The notes beneath the pieces are model-generated. The model saw only the letters and a list, made by a program, of their open reading frames with translations, was not told the origin of the DNA and made no database searches. From positions 614,001-678,000 of the forward strand of contig NZ_CP129016.1 of assembly GCF_020524085.2 (NCBI RefSeq): a stretch of 64,000 bases of DNA, in the 5' to 3' direction. Source of the stretch: Halobacillus litoralis. Its GTDB lineage: Bacteria > Bacillota > Bacilli > Bacillales > Halobacillaceae. A program made the position numbers and the translations under genes. Each line of letters begins with the position of its first letter. The first letter of the stretch is position 1. Positions 28,875 through 38,638 of the stretch are shown piece by piece.

Positions 28875-29486
28875 ATTCTGAATATATTTTTCAAACACAT
28901 CGTCAAAGTCTTTGCGAGTATTCTCTTTGTATTTTTGTGTAAACCAATCATACGCAAAAGTAGCCGCATCACTGAATTCTTTCGAAATATCATTTTCATG
29001 GAACCGGTTGTCATGGATAAGATCCTGGGCCATTCCAATGCTGTCTTTCGCAAAAGCCGCCTGGCGCTGATTTTCCTCCTGGATTTGAGAGATGGATACA
29101 AGGGATTTATACAAATCCGCAATCGCTTCTCCTTCATCCTTGGCGATGTCGATGCTCATGTACTGATCACCGATGTAAAACTTGATTTCTAAATCCAGAT
29201 CGATCGTCCCCGCCGTCTCCACAGATACATGGCGAATCGGATGCTGGTAATAGTCATAGCGTTTGATGTTCCGTTTACTGCTTGTCGCTTTGTCACCATC
29301 GAGGTGGATAAGCGCACGGTTCGTAAAGCAGTATTCATCACTTTTTGACTTGATTAAAAAATGGATTTTCTCCCCGTCTTCCGTCAATACAAAATCATCG
29401 GACTGTGCTTTATCAAAGTCTTCTTTTCTGATGATCTTTCCAATGTCACTCAAACCCAGTGCATCACTGGCCATTTTCTTGAACAT
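28872..29486 (-). CDS. Bacterial PH-domain protein (YvbH-like)
   Basis: A 204-residue soluble protein. The first ~125 residues are a bacterial pleckstrin-homology domain (bPH_1): KMASDALGLSDIGKIIRKED, then DEYCFTNRALIHLDGDKATS and YDYYQHPIRHVSVETAGTID match B. subtilis YvbH closely. A helical C-terminal part follows. Function unknown. AGGAGG seven bases upstream sets ATG 29486; codons before it are leader. Confidence 0.85.
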   Translation of the reverse strand: MFKKMASDALGLSDIGKIIRKEDFDKAQSDDFVLTEDGEKIHFLIKSKSDEYCFTNRALIHLDGDKATSSKRNIKRYDYYQHPIRHVSVETAGTIDLDLEIKFYIGDQYMSIDIAKDEGEAIADLYKSLVSISQIQEENQRQAAFAKDSIGMAQDLIHDNRFHENDISKEFSDAATFAYDWFTQKYKENTRKDFDDVFEKYIQN

Positions 29487-29560
29487 GGTTATACCTCCTG
29501 AATGTTCGTATTCGTTGTTTACTTCGATACTACAGACCCAAATCCTCTTGTTGAAAATAA

Positions 29561-29595
29561 AAAAACTGGAGCATCGGATGCTCCAGTTTTTCAAC
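29561..29595. terminator. Terminator of ileS
   Basis: AAAACTGGAGCATC pairs perfectly with GATGCTCCAGTTTT; T-runs on both sides. Confidence 0.88.
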
Positions 29596-29597
29596 TC

Positions 29598-32500
29598 TTA
29601 CTTTTGAAGCGCTAGTTTCAGCTGGTGATCACCGACTGTGTACTCTTTCATCGCTTCTTTTTCACCGACCGTCAAATCATTCACTAGAACATTTTCACGG
29701 ATCAGCTGTTCATTTTGCTGAATGGCTTCTTTTACGTCTGCATCTCCATCAAGGGCGATGTCGACACGAAGGTCGATCGGAAGGTCCTGTTGTTTACGCT
29801 CATCCTGGATGACACGGATGACTTCACGCGCAAGGCCTTCAAGACGAAGCTCTTCTGTGATGTTCGTATCAAGCACAACGTGGAAGTCCTGGTTGGATCC
29901 CATAGAAAGTCCAGCATCCGCGACACGTTCTACGTTCAACAGATCCATCGTTACTTCGACTTCCCCATCCCCCGTCGGTACAACAACTTTTTCGTCCTGG
30001 ACGATTTTCGCTGCTTCTTCGTCCGAAAGCTTCTCGAGGTATCCTTTCACGAGACCCACGTTCTTTCCTAAGACAGGTCCTGCCGCACGGAAGTTCAGCT
30101 TCACTTCATAACGGACAAGATCATCAGAAGATTGCTTCACAACAACTTCCTTAACGTTGATCTCATCACGGATGATGCTGCTGTATTCTTCGAGCGCTTT
30201 TCCTTGATCCTGGTTGACCGGGATGACGACAAGCTCAGATAGCGGCTGCTTCGTCTTGATGGATTCCGTATTACGGACTCCACGAGCAAGCTCAACCACT
30301 TGCAGTACAGCATCCATATCTTTTTCAAGCTGTGTATTTACCACCGCATCGTCCACTTTCGGGAAGTACGCCAAGTGCACACTTTCACCCGTCAAGTTTT
30401 GATAGATGTCATCAGCAAGGAACGGCGTGTACGGAGCCATCAGCTGACTGAGCTGTGCCAATACTTCATGAAGCGTATGGTAAGCCGCTTTCTTGGACTC
30501 TGTCATGCCTTCTTCCCAGAAACGGTCACGGGAACGACGGATGTACCAGTTACTCACTTCATCGACATACTTCTCAAGAGCTTTCGCAGCTTTCGTGAAG
30601 TCGTAGTCGTTCAAGGCTTCTTCTACGACACCTGTCACACTGTTCAGGCGGGAAAGCACCCAGCGGTCAAGCAGTGTCTTTTCGCCTTCTTCATTCTTAT
30701 CGAACGTGTAACCATCGATATTCGCATACAACGTGTAGAAACCGTGCGTGTTTACAAGTGTGTCGATGACTTTTGATTTCGCTTCGATGACAACACGTTC
30801 GGAGAAACGCTTGTTGTTCCATGGTGCACTGTCAGCAAGCAAGGCCCAACGGAAGGCGTCGGCACCGAATTTCGTTACAAGATCTGTCGGGTTCAGAGCG
30901 TTCCCTTTACTCTTGGACATTTTGCGTCCTTCTTCATCAAGGATGTGACCTGTGGAAAGGACACGCTTGTATGGTGCTTTACCCGTGAACAATGTGGAGA
31001 CAGCTAGCAAGCTGTAGAACCATCCACGCGTCTGGTCGATTCCTTCACAGATGACGTCCGCAGGGAACTGTTTCTCGAACTGATCTTTGTTTTCAAACGG
31101 GTAGTGCTGCTGGGCGAACGGCATAGAACCAGAGTCGAACCATACGTCGATCACTTCTGGTACGCGGTTCATCGTGCCATTACATTTTTCACACGTTACC
31201 TGTACGCGGTCGACGTATGGCTTGTGAAGTTCAACATCACCAATATCGCCAATCGCTTTTTCTTGAAGATCTGCTTTACTGTGCGGTGCGTACTGATGAT
31301 CACAAGAATCACACATCCAGATTGGAAGTGGTGTTCCCCAGAAGCGGTTACGACCGATGTTCCAGTCGACCATGTTTTCAAGGAAATTACCAAAACGTCC
31401 ATCTTTAATGTGGTTCGGGTGCCAAGTCACTTCCTGGTTGTTCTTGATGAACTGATCTTTCAGTTCTGTCGTCTTAATGAACCAGCTCTCGATTGCGTAG
31501 TAAAGCAAAGGAGAATCACATCGCCAGCAATGTGGGTAGCTGTGCTCGTATTTTTCTTTATGGAAAAGGAGTCCTTCATTCGCAAGGTATTTCACGATGT
31601 CGACGTCACAGTCTTTGACGAATCGGCCTTCAAATGGAGGGATATCTTCTGTGTAACGACCTTGACCATCTACGACATTGAAGAAGGACAAGTTGTTTTC
31701 CTTCACCAAGTTGTAGTCATCCTCACCATAAGCTGGTGCGATGTGAACGACACCTGTACCGCTTTCGGCGTTGACGAAGTCTGCTTCGACAACGAAGTGA
31801 CCACGTTCAGGCTTCACGAACGGGAAAGGTGGGTGATATTCGACATCTTTGAATTCGCTCCCCTTATGCTTGGAAACGACTTCGTACTCTTCCCCAAGGT
31901 TCTTCTCGGCAAGAGCTTCAGCTACGATGTACACTTCGCCATCTTTCTTCGCCTTGATATAATCAAGATCCGAGTGAACGGCAAGCGTAACGTTGGCAGG
32001 CAGCGTCCAAGGCGTTGTCGTCCAGCCAAGGAAAAATTCATTTTCAGAACCTTTCACTTTGAACTTCGCCGTTGCGGAAAGGTCTTTGACATCTTCATAT
32101 CCCTGCGCCACTTCGTGAGAGCTTAGTGTCGTCTGACAGCTCGGGCAGTATGGTGTAACACGGTGGCCTTTAGAAAGCAGGTTACGCTTGTGAAGGTCAC
32201 TCAGGATATACCAGACACTTTCGATATAACGATCTTGAAGAGTCACATACGGATCATCCATATCCAGCCAGTAGCCGATCGATTCTGTAAATTCGCGCCA
32301 TTCTTTTTCATAGTTGAAGACACTTTCTTTACATTTCTCGATGAACTTCTCTACCCCGTACTCTTCGATCTGTTGTTTTCCGGAGATGCCGAGCTGCTTC
32401 TCGACTTCAAGCTCTACCGGCAGACCGTGCGTATCCCAGCCGCCTTTACGGAGCACTTGATAACCTTGCATCGTTTTGTAACGTCCGACAAAGTCCTTGA

Positions 32501-32687
32501 TCACACGGCCAAGGACGTGACCCGCGTGAGGAAGCCCGTTTGCTGTCGGCGGTCCTTCATAAAAAACAAATGTTTCTGCACCTTCGCGCTCGTTCATGGA
32601 GCGACGGAAGACATTCTCTTTATTCCAGTAATCTTTGACACGATTTTCGCGGTCTAAAGCCGCTTCTTTCGTATTGACACTGCGCAT
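29598..32687 (-). CDS. ileS: Isoleucyl-tRNA synthetase, type 2 (eukaryote-like)
   Basis: A 1029-residue class I synthetase charging tRNA-Ile. The HIGH-like motif is PHAGHVLG near residue 50 and the KMSKS loop [10 protein letters not shown] near 600. Length, [20 protein letters not shown], the stretch [20 protein letters not shown] and the lack of the C-terminal CxxC zinc motif identify the IleS2 type; ordinary Bacillus IleS is about 920 residues and starts differently. IleS2 enzymes are generally poorly inhibited by mupirocin. ATG 32687 has AAGAGG eight bases upstream. Controlled by a T-box. Confidence 0.95.
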   Translation of the reverse strand: MRSVNTKEAALDRENRVKDYWNKENVFRRSMNEREGAETFVFYEGPPTANGLPHAGHVLGRVIKDFVGRYKTMQGYQVLRKGGWDTHGLPVELEVEKQLGISGKQQIEEYGVEKFIEKCKESVFNYEKEWREFTESIGYWLDMDDPYVTLQDRYIESVWYILSDLHKRNLLSKGHRVTPYCPSCQTTLSSHEVAQGYEDVKDLSATAKFKVKGSENEFFLGWTTTPWTLPANVTLAVHSDLDYIKAKKDGEVYIVAEALAEKNLGEEYEVVSKHKGSEFKDVEYHPPFPFVKPERGHFVVEADFVNAESGTGVVHIAPAYGEDDYNLVKENNLSFFNVVDGQGRYTEDIPPFEGRFVKDCDVDIVKYLANEGLLFHKEKYEHSYPHCWRCDSPLLYYAIESWFIKTTELKDQFIKNNQEVTWHPNHIKDGRFGNFLENMVDWNIGRNRFWGTPLPIWMCDSCDHQYAPHSKADLQEKAIGDIGDVELHKPYVDRVQVTCEKCNGTMNRVPEVIDVWFDSGSMPFAQQHYPFENKDQFEKQFPADVICEGIDQTRGWFYSLLAVSTLFTGKAPYKRVLSTGHILDEEGRKMSKSKGNALNPTDLVTKFGADAFRWALLADSAPWNNKRFSERVVIEAKSKVIDTLVNTHGFYTLYANIDGYTFDKNEEGEKTLLDRWVLSRLNSVTGVVEEALNDYDFTKAAKALEKYVDEVSNWYIRRSRDRFWEEGMTESKKAAYHTLHEVLAQLSQLMAPYTPFLADDIYQNLTGESVHLAYFPKVDDAVVNTQLEKDMDAVLQVVELARGVRNTESIKTKQPLSELVVIPVNQDQGKALEEYSSIIRDEINVKEVVVKQSSDDLVRYEVKLNFRAAGPVLGKNVGLVKGYLEKLSDEEAAKIVQDEKVVVPTGDGEVEVTMDLLNVERVADAGLSMGSNQDFHVVLDTNITEELRLEGLAREVIRVIQDERKQQDLPIDLRVDIALDGDADVKEAIQQNEQLIRENVLVNDLTVGEKEAMKEYTVGDHQLKLALQK

Positions 32688-32756
32688 TTCTTCCACCTCT
32701 TACCCTTTGATTTTTTTGTATAGAAAAAAATGATTAAAAACTTCCAATGACGGCAG

Positions 32757-33024
32757 GAACAAAATAAAAATCCGCCCCTGCTGTAAAAACAGGGACGGAT
32801 TTGATTCCGCGGTACCACCCATATTCCGCGCATCTTATGCACGGCTCTCGGTTCACATAACGGATAACGGCCGCCCACCGGTTCCACTTACTCTGTATCA
32901 TTTCAGCAGAACTTCTCAGAGATGATCTTCAGCTATTACCCGTCATCGCTTCACACCTGCCAGCGACTCTCTTGAGATCGGAATAAAAGCCTACTCTTCT
33001 CGTCAACGAAACTATACGTATCTT
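32757..33024 (-). promoter_or_regulatory. T-box riboswitch, isoleucine-specific
   Basis: The minus-strand leader contains the T-box core GGGTGGTACCGCGG (pairs with the tRNA acceptor end), upstream stem-I motifs (AGAGAGTCGCTGGCAGG, then GTGTGAAGCG), and a terminator whose arms are AATCCGTCCCTG and CAGGGGCGGATT followed by TTATTTT (about 32759-32800). GAAGATCATCTCTGAG in stem I contains ATC, an Ile codon, as the likely specifier. Uncharged tRNA-Ile should stabilise the antiterminator and allow ileS expression. Confidence 0.93.
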
Positions 33025-33030
33025 CTCCAT

Positions 33031-33059
33031 ATCCTACAATGTAATCTTTTGTATGTCAA
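33031..33059 (-). promoter_or_regulatory. Promoter of the ileS T-box leader
   Basis: Minus strand TTGACA, 17 bases, TAGGAT; it places the transcript start near 33024. Confidence 0.8.
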
Positions 33060-33214
33060 AGCTTTCTTACCCTCATCCTCGCCCATTTTTCAAAACCTTA
33101 TACGTATTCACTTTATCTTATCGCTTTCTATAAAAATTCCATATTATCGCAAATCACCCGTTTTGCTTACAATAAAAATAAGCCCTGTTAAATATTGAAG
33201 ATAAGCTCCCTTTA

Positions 33215-33739
33215 CTTGAAGACTCATTTTCGAGATGTTTTCGGGATTCGTTGCCCTGGTTGAGCGTTAGGGGGGCTGGGAAGCTACTCGCTTTCCTGTG
33301 GGGGAGCGCCGAGCTTCCTCGGACTTCGTCCTGCGGGATCTCGCCTATCTCCTTCTCCCACGGGAGTCTCGCAGCTTCCCAACCACCCCATGCAATATCG
33401 GTGAGAAACGAACCCCTAGACCAAGCTAGGGTGTCTTCCATTATCTCTGTGTTATAAGAAAAAACGCTCTGTATCAAGCTTTTATGCTGGGATAGCCCGA
33501 TGTGAAGGCTAATCCCTTCCTGCTTTTCTAAGCAGAAGTACTGTAAATCACGGAAATGATTTCGAGAACCTCATATGGCAAAGGGAGCGGAGGGGAATGG
33601 CGAGACTCCTGCGGGAAAAAATGCAGGGTGAGACCCCACAGGACGCAGTCCGAGGAGGCTCACCGCGCTCCCGCGGAAAGCGAGCTATTCCCCGCAGCCC
33701 CCATCCACTCAACAAACGTCTCGAAACTGAGCCTTCAAG
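33215..33739. repeat. 525-bp inverted-repeat element, copy 2
   Basis: Homologous to 17548-18079 over its whole length, including the centre. Terminal repeats of 21 bases (33215-33235 and 33719-33739) match at 19 positions. The left arm holds GGGAAGCTACTCGCTTTCCT; the right arm holds GGCGAGACTCCTGCGGGAAA and AGACCCCACAGGACGCAGTC. There is no conserved open frame. It again fills a divergent gap, between the ileS promoter and the methyltransferase gene. Confidence 0.85.
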
Positions 33740-33799
33740 AAACCTGCCATATTCTTGAATAACTATTGGTCAACAACAATTTGAAAGAAGGGATTTCAT

Positions 33800-34576
33800 A
33801 TGTCAGATGAAATGAAACGTTACGTTCAGGAAGTATTTTCGAAGAACAAACAGGCGTATGTCGACAGTACGACCCATAAAAAGCAAGCGGATCTTGATGC
33901 CATTGTAGAGTGGCTGAAGCCCGACCCATCCCATAAAGCATTGGATATCGCTACAGGAGGAGGACATGTCGCAAAAGCGTTGAGCAGCCATTGCCGAACG
34001 GTTTTCGCCACAGACCTCACAAAAGATATGCTGCAAAACACCGCCCGTCACTTAACGTCCCAACAGAATATCGAATACGTGGTCGCAGATGCTGAACAAC
34101 TGCCTTTTCTTGATAACATTTTCGACCTCGTCACCTGCCGCATAGCCCCCCACCACTTCCCTTCCCCACATCAATTCATTGAGGAAGTGGGACGCGTTTT
34201 AAAAGACAACGGACGGTTTTTAATGATCGATAACGTAGCGCCTGAAAAAAATGAATTGGATGAGTTTTATAATCAATTTGAGAAAAAGCGTGATTACAGC
34301 CACGTCCGCGCCCTTAAAGTCAGTGAATGGGAAAAACTTTTCCACACCCACCAGTTGACCGTCAAAAAGCACCTCACTCGGAAGAAGGTCATGCCTTTTT
34401 CAGACTGGATATGCCGTACATTAGACAACGAAGCAGACCAAAAAGCCGTTGAAGAATTTTTCAAACAAGCGCCCACTGAAGCAAAGAGCCACTTTTGCAT
34501 TCAAGAAGAAAACAACCGCATCCAATCATTTGCCATCGATGAGTATATGGTAGTCGTAGAAAAACATTCCTCCTGA
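33800..34576 (+). CDS. Class I SAM-dependent methyltransferase (UbiE/YcgJ-like)
   Basis: A 258-residue small-molecule methyltransferase: motif I ALDIATGGGHVAKAL (about residues 46-60), acidic residue in FATDLTKDML, motif II-like DAEQLPFLDNIFDLVTCRIA and motif III RVLKDNGRFLMIDNVAP. It resembles the UbiE/YcgJ group; the substrate is unknown. AGAAGGG lies upstream of ATG 33800. Inverted-repeat element copy 2 ends 60 bases upstream, so the promoter lies in or next to that element. Confidence 0.87.
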   Translation: MSDEMKRYVQEVFSKNKQAYVDSTTHKKQADLDAIVEWLKPDPSHKALDIATGGGHVAKALSSHCRTVFATDLTKDMLQNTARHLTSQQNIEYVVADAEQLPFLDNIFDLVTCRIAPHHFPSPHQFIEEVGRVLKDNGRFLMIDNVAPEKNELDEFYNQFEKKRDYSHVRALKVSEWEKLFHTHQLTVKKHLTRKKVMPFSDWICRTLDNEADQKAVEEFFKQAPTEAKSHFCIQEENNRIQSFAIDEYMVVVEKHSS

Positions 34577-34642
34577 CGAATAATCCACCATCACATTGGA
34601 AAAATAAGCGAGGTATTGAATTCGCATGTGAGGTGGAGATCA

Positions 34643-35974
34643 ATGGATATCGTCGTAATGGCCCGGGCCTTGTTCGGAACGTCGCTTGGGTTTCATATTA
34701 TTTATGCAACGATCGGTGTTGGACTTCCGGTAATGATCATCATCGCGGAAGTCCTTCACTTTATTAAGAAGGATCCGGATTATGCACTGATGGCGAAACG
34801 ATGGACGAAAGGTTTCGCTATTTTACTCGCCGTTTCGATTGCTTCAGGAACCATTGTCGGTGTCATGATCTCCCTCTTGTTTCCAGACTTTATGGAGATC
34901 GTCGGACAAGTCATCGCACTCCCATTCCAAATGGAGATCTTCGCTTTTCTTATTGAAGCGGTTTTCATGTCGATTTATTTATATGCGGCCGACCGTCTGC
35001 CTCCGACATTGAGACTTGTCAGCATTATTTCTGTCGCACTTGGCGCGACAGCCTCGGCAATCTTAATTACCGATGTCCATGCGTGGATGAATACACCTGC
35101 CGGCTTCAACATCACACCAAATGGGGAGGTCACAGATGTAAATACCTGGGCCGCCTTTTTCAATCCAAGTTTCGGTGTCACCGCCATTCACGTGACTTTG
35201 TCTGCTTATATGACCGTCTCTTTTCTCATCGCCTCGATTGCCGCTCTCCGGCTAATGAGAAGCAAAATTTCTAGAGCCGAACGTGCCTATCATAAAAAAG
35301 CACTGACCATCGCTCTTTACTTCGGGGCTCTCATGTCTCTTGCAACAGCGGTCAACGGTCATGAAACCGCTCAGATGCTACATGAATACAACCCACGGAA
35401 ATTAGCAGCCGCGGAAGGACTTTTCGAAACTCAGCGCTACGCTCCATTATCCGTAGGTGGTTATACTTCTCTTGAGGATCAACGGGTGAAATATGCAGTG
35501 GAAATCCCCTATGGGCTCAGTTTTCTTGCTGGAGACCGATTAGATACGGAAGTGATGGGACTCAATGAATGGCCCGAAGAATTATGGCCGCCACTCTACG
35601 TCCACATCCTCTTCAATGTCATGGTCGGGATAGGAACGGTACTCATTATGATTGCCTTCCTTGCTTTGTTCTGGAAACACATACTGAAAAAAGAGTTTCC
35701 AAGCTGGCTTCTGGCTATACTCGTTGTCAGTGGTCCGCTCGCGATGCTCGCCATTGAAACAGGCTGGTGCTTCAGTTGTATCGGACGTCAACCGTGGACC
35801 ATCAATGAAGTGCTGCGGACAGATGAGGCAGCAACCAAATCCAACAGTGTCGGTTTTCTTTTCTACCTGTTCATGACTCTTTACATCACGCTGCTCTTTG
35901 TAACCGGCTTTGTCATGCGGTACTACTTCAAGCGGAACCCGGTCCGTAAAGATTTGGATGCGCGGGAAGGGTAA
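34643..35974 (+). CDS. Cytochrome bd-type ubiquinol oxidase subunit I (YthA/CioA type)
   Basis: Subunit I (443 residues) of a bd-type quinol oxidase reducing O2 to water at the membrane. A heme ligand His 18 lies in LGFHIIYATIGVGLP; the second His is in NGHETAQMLHEYNPRKLAAA, and the EGLFET Q-site elements and GRQPW are present. The Q-loop is short, as in cyanide-insensitive CioA/YthA enzymes. Unusually, the residue two before GRQPW, a conserved Glu in the enzymes I know (E445 of E. coli CydA), is Cys (GWCFSCIGRQPW). ATG 34643 follows AGGTGG by six bases. It forms an operon with subunit II; cydCD are absent here. Confidence 0.92.
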   Translation: MDIVVMARALFGTSLGFHIIYATIGVGLPVMIIIAEVLHFIKKDPDYALMAKRWTKGFAILLAVSIASGTIVGVMISLLFPDFMEIVGQVIALPFQMEIFAFLIEAVFMSIYLYAADRLPPTLRLVSIISVALGATASAILITDVHAWMNTPAGFNITPNGEVTDVNTWAAFFNPSFGVTAIHVTLSAYMTVSFLIASIAALRLMRSKISRAERAYHKKALTIALYFGALMSLATAVNGHETAQMLHEYNPRKLAAAEGLFETQRYAPLSVGGYTSLEDQRVKYAVEIPYGLSFLAGDRLDTEVMGLNEWPEELWPPLYVHILFNVMVGIGTVLIMIAFLALFWKHILKKEFPSWLLAILVVSGPLAMLAIETGWCFSCIGRQPWTINEVLRTDEAATKSNSVGFLFYLFMTLYITLLFVTGFVMRYYFKRNPVRKDLDAREG

Positions 35975-36006
35975 GAAAACATCATCCCAGAAAGGACGTA
36001 CAACCT

Positions 36007-37032
36007 ATGGAAGCATCAACATTAGCGATTACGATTTTGTGGAGCTTGCTTTTCGTCTATTCCATCCTAGGGTCTCTTGACTTCGGTGCTGGATTCTGGG
36101 GGATGATTTACGGAAAGAACGAAGAGAAAAGCGCCTCCCAAATCGCCAACCGTTTTCTTTCTCCCACATGGGAAGTGACCAACGTCTTTCTCGTTATTTT
36201 CGTCGTATCAGTGGTCACCTTTTTTCCGTTCGCAACGACCCTGCTCAGTAATGTATTGCTCGTCCCTGTAGGGCTCGGGGTGCTGCTTTTGACGATCCGG
36301 ACGACGTTCATGGTTTTCCAGCATCATGCTGATCGATATAAGGACTTGCTCCGGCTGACCTCCGGCTTTACCGGATTGATCATTCCGGCCCTTCTTGTCA
36401 GTATTCTACCGATTACCTTGGGAGGTTTCGTCAGTTTTGAAAGTGGCTATCCTCGCCTGGAGTACGGAGAATTGCTCACCCATCCGACCTTGTACATGCA
36501 CATCTTGTTCGGATTATCCACCGAGCTTTTCATCTCCGCCATTTTCCTGATGGACTATGCTAAGGAAGCGGAAGACTGGAACGCATATGACACCTTCCGT
36601 AAACATTCCTTATGGCTTGGACCTGTCAGTATCGCCATTGCCATGCTGACGATCGGCACATTCCCTGAAGAGGCTTCTTGGATCGTCGATAACATCCAGG
36701 AGCACTGGGTCGCGTTCGGTTTGTCCCTTCTGTTCTTTATCATTGGTTATGCCTTTCTCTTCATCAGAAAAAAAGACGGCCGACGCGGACTGGCACGTCC
36801 TGCTGTCATCATGGTTGGCTTACAATATGCCGTCGCGATTTATGCCTACGGGGCCGCACACCTGCCTTACTTGATTTATCCGGATATCACCATCGAGGAC
36901 GGGTTTACCAACCCTGATACGTTCTATCAGATGTTAATCGTCTATGCTGTCGGGTTCGGCATTCTCATCCCAGCCTTCTACCTTTTCTGGCGCCTCTTCC
37001 TCAAAGACCGCCGCTACTTGAAACAGGAATAA
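36007..37032 (+). CDS. Cytochrome bd-type oxidase subunit II (YthB/CioB type)
   Basis: A 341-residue membrane subunit with about eight or nine segments that pairs with the preceding subunit I. The start MEASTLAITILWSLLFVYSI and the next residues LGSLDFGAGFW match CydB/CioB, and the charged loop FLSPTWEVTNVFLVIFVV contains the conserved W-E. It begins 32 bases after subunit I; AAAGGA precedes ATG 36007. A strong terminator follows the operon. Confidence 0.92.
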   Translation: MEASTLAITILWSLLFVYSILGSLDFGAGFWGMIYGKNEEKSASQIANRFLSPTWEVTNVFLVIFVVSVVTFFPFATTLLSNVLLVPVGLGVLLLTIRTTFMVFQHHADRYKDLLRLTSGFTGLIIPALLVSILPITLGGFVSFESGYPRLEYGELLTHPTLYMHILFGLSTELFISAIFLMDYAKEAEDWNAYDTFRKHSLWLGPVSIAIAMLTIGTFPEEASWIVDNIQEHWVAFGLSLLFFIIGYAFLFIRKKDGRRGLARPAVIMVGLQYAVAIYAYGAAHLPYLIYPDITIEDGFTNPDTFYQMLIVYAVGFGILIPAFYLFWRLFLKDRRYLKQE

Positions 37033-37036
37033 CAGA

Positions 37037-37068
37037 CAACGGCACCCTCCTCATGGGGTGCCGTTTTT
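37037..37068 (+). terminator. Terminator of the bd oxidase operon
   Basis: ACGGCACCC pairs with GGGTGCCGT across a short loop, followed by TTTTT. Confidence 0.88.
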
Positions 37069-37111
37069 ATGCTTCATTGGAGCACACCTATGGTTTATCT
37101 CGTTTTCAAAT

Positions 37112-37245
37112 AAGGGTACACACTACAAGACGATCGGAGTCGTTGGCCCAGCCATTGATGAAAAAGGGAACAGCACAGCGGGGGGCGCTTTGATTAAATA
37201 GCTCTCTCAGGACCTTGAACTCAATATGCTTGGTGTAGAGCATAC
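37112..37245 (+). pseudogene. Glutaminase C-terminal remnant
   Basis: Read from 37121, this gives HYKTIGVVGPAIDEKGNSTA, then GGALIK, a TAG stop, and LSQDLELNML. IGVxGPAxDEKGNSxAG...LSxxLxLxxL is the C-terminal end of class A beta-lactamase-fold glutaminases (GlsA/YlaM). No start, no N-terminal domain, and an in-frame stop: a decayed fragment lying between the oxidase terminator and the DUF4385 gene. Confidence 0.65.
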
Positions 37246-37262
37246 AGAAAGGAAGTATGAAG

Positions 37263-37709
37263 ATGGCGTTTGATTATAATCTTGATTTTGATAACATCGA
37301 TTTTCGCAAGAATCCCGAGAAGTACCGTGTCGGACGCGGAGAACAAGGCGTATTACTCGTTGAACCATACAAAAGTGAAATCCTTGCCCACTGGCGCTTC
37401 AAGACACCTGAGATCGCCAGAGAATCATCGGACAAAATCTATCAGATGTTCCTCGATTATAAAGAAGCGGATGACTTTGTGGGTATGGATATGGCGCGAA
37501 AGTTCCTGCAGATGGGCTACACCCGCTCGCGGAGATACGCTAATTATAAAGGCGGGAAAAAGTATGACAAAAACGGGGAAATAAATGATCGAGACATCGA
37601 CGACGAGAAAGCAGAATCCGCAAAGATTTTCGAGGAAAAATGGGTGCTGGCCCGAGAGGATGAAGATTATTTAAAGAAAAAGAAAGCCCATCAGAAAGAA
37701 TACGGATAA
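37263..37709 (+). CDS. DUF4385 protein
   Basis: A 148-residue soluble protein, rich in Asp, Arg and Tyr. The N-terminus AFDYNLDFDNIDFRKNPEKY, the middle GRGEQGVLLVEPYKSEIL and FVGMDMARKFLQMGYTRSRR are strongly conserved features of DUF4385, whose function is unknown. The C-terminal third is charged and helical (DDEKAESAKIFEEKWVLARE). I prefer ATG 37263 (AAAGGA nine bases upstream) to ATG 37257, which lies only three bases from that site. Confidence 0.85.
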   Translation: MAFDYNLDFDNIDFRKNPEKYRVGRGEQGVLLVEPYKSEILAHWRFKTPEIARESSDKIYQMFLDYKEADDFVGMDMARKFLQMGYTRSRRYANYKGGKKYDKNGEINDRDIDDEKAESAKIFEEKWVLAREDEDYLKKKKAHQKEYG

Positions 37710-37713
37710 AACG

Positions 37714-37742
37714 TTGACAATTTTTAGTATTGAACGTAGGAT
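37714..37742 (+). promoter_or_regulatory. Sigma-A promoter of the 110-residue membrane protein gene
   Basis: TTGACA, 17 bases, TAGGAT: near-consensus. It begins five bases after the DUF4385 stop codon and lies 50 bases upstream of the next start. Confidence 0.75.
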
Positions 37743-37792
37743 ATCATTAAACCAAGTAAACAAATCGGATTAATGATGCGAGGAGTGTACGC

Positions 37793-38125
37793 GTGAAGAC
37801 ATACCCACTTCTGATTAACCTGCTGTTCATGATCATCTCCTGGTCCATCGGGGTTTACTTCCTATCTGTCATTTATACTCCGACGATTATCATCCCCCTC
37901 TTCAATGACTTCATCTGGATTCGCGACTACAAGGGACTTCTCGGCTTGACGGCTATTTTCACCGTCCTGACAATTCCCTTGGTGACCTTCCTGTATAAAA
38001 AACGGGGACAAATGAAGAAAAAGACGACCTGGTACGGGATGAATGCAGTCACCCACCTCCTTTGGCTCGGAACGCTTGCTTTGCAAGTCAAAATAGTTCT
38101 CTACAATTTAGGTATCTGTCATTAA
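37793..38125 (+). CDS. Small membrane protein, unknown
   Basis: A 110-residue protein with three hydrophobic segments (LLFMIISWSIGVYFLSVIYT; GLLGLTAIFTVLTIPLVTFL; AVTHLLWLGTLALQVKIVLY) and a very basic loop between the last two (KKRGQMKKKTTWY). No recognised family. GTG 37793 has GGAG seven bases upstream, and a strong promoter precedes it. Confidence 0.7.
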   Translation: MKTYPLLINLLFMIISWSIGVYFLSVIYTPTIIIPLFNDFIWIRDYKGLLGLTAIFTVLTIPLVTFLYKKRGQMKKKTTWYGMNAVTHLLWLGTLALQVKIVLYNLGICH

Positions 38126-38179
38126 TTGACAGGATTTCCATCCTCTCTGTCGAACCATTGAGATAGAGGAGGCAGAGAT

Positions 38180-38569
38180 ATGGATTTTCAAACCTTTTAT
38201 GAAGAGTACAAACGTAGGGCCAGCCAACATGATTTGGACTACTTAAAAGAAGTTACATCCCGGGACCTCGCTGCAAGAGAAATCCGTCATGGTGAACGGG
38301 TGGATTACTCTTTTGAAGAGTCTATCGAAGGATGGCACCAAGCATTCGAACATTTCAAAGATCAAGATATGGACTGGATCTACACCGACCATTCCGTTAC
38401 CCAGCTTAATGAAAGCACACAGCTTGCCGCTTTCTGGGTTTCGATCCGTTTAAACGGAGAACTCCTTGAAACATCCAACCTCTTTTTTGATACCTTCGAA
38501 AAACTGAATGGAGAATGGCGGCTCGTCCGCTCCTATATTGAAGCTGGAGTACATAACCCATCCCTTTAA
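38180..38569 (+). CDS. Probable NTF2-like (SnoaL-type) protein
   Basis: A 129-residue soluble protein: N-terminal helices (FYEEYKRRASQHDLDYLKEV) followed by alternating strands ending ETSNLFFDTFEKLNGEWRLV and RSYIEA. That is the alpha-plus-beta cone layout and closing 'NGEWRLV' strand of NTF2-like domains. No catalytic residues can be named. AGAGGAGG seven bases upstream makes ATG 38180 firm. Only a weak terminator-like stem (about 38570-38597) follows. Confidence 0.6.
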   Translation: MDFQTFYEEYKRRASQHDLDYLKEVTSRDLAAREIRHGERVDYSFEESIEGWHQAFEHFKDQDMDWIYTDHSVTQLNESTQLAAFWVSIRLNGELLETSNLFFDTFEKLNGEWRLVRSYIEAGVHNPSL

Positions 38570-38638
38570 GTCTGCTTATCAAAAGGAGGCTTTTTTTCGC
38601 ATTCCTGAAAAAGTTTTCAAAAAAATCTAGTTAGCATA

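Noticed and set aside
31104..32126. A 340-codon frame antisense to ileS
   Set aside because: A shadow of the real synthetase frame; no ribosome site, no recognisable family.
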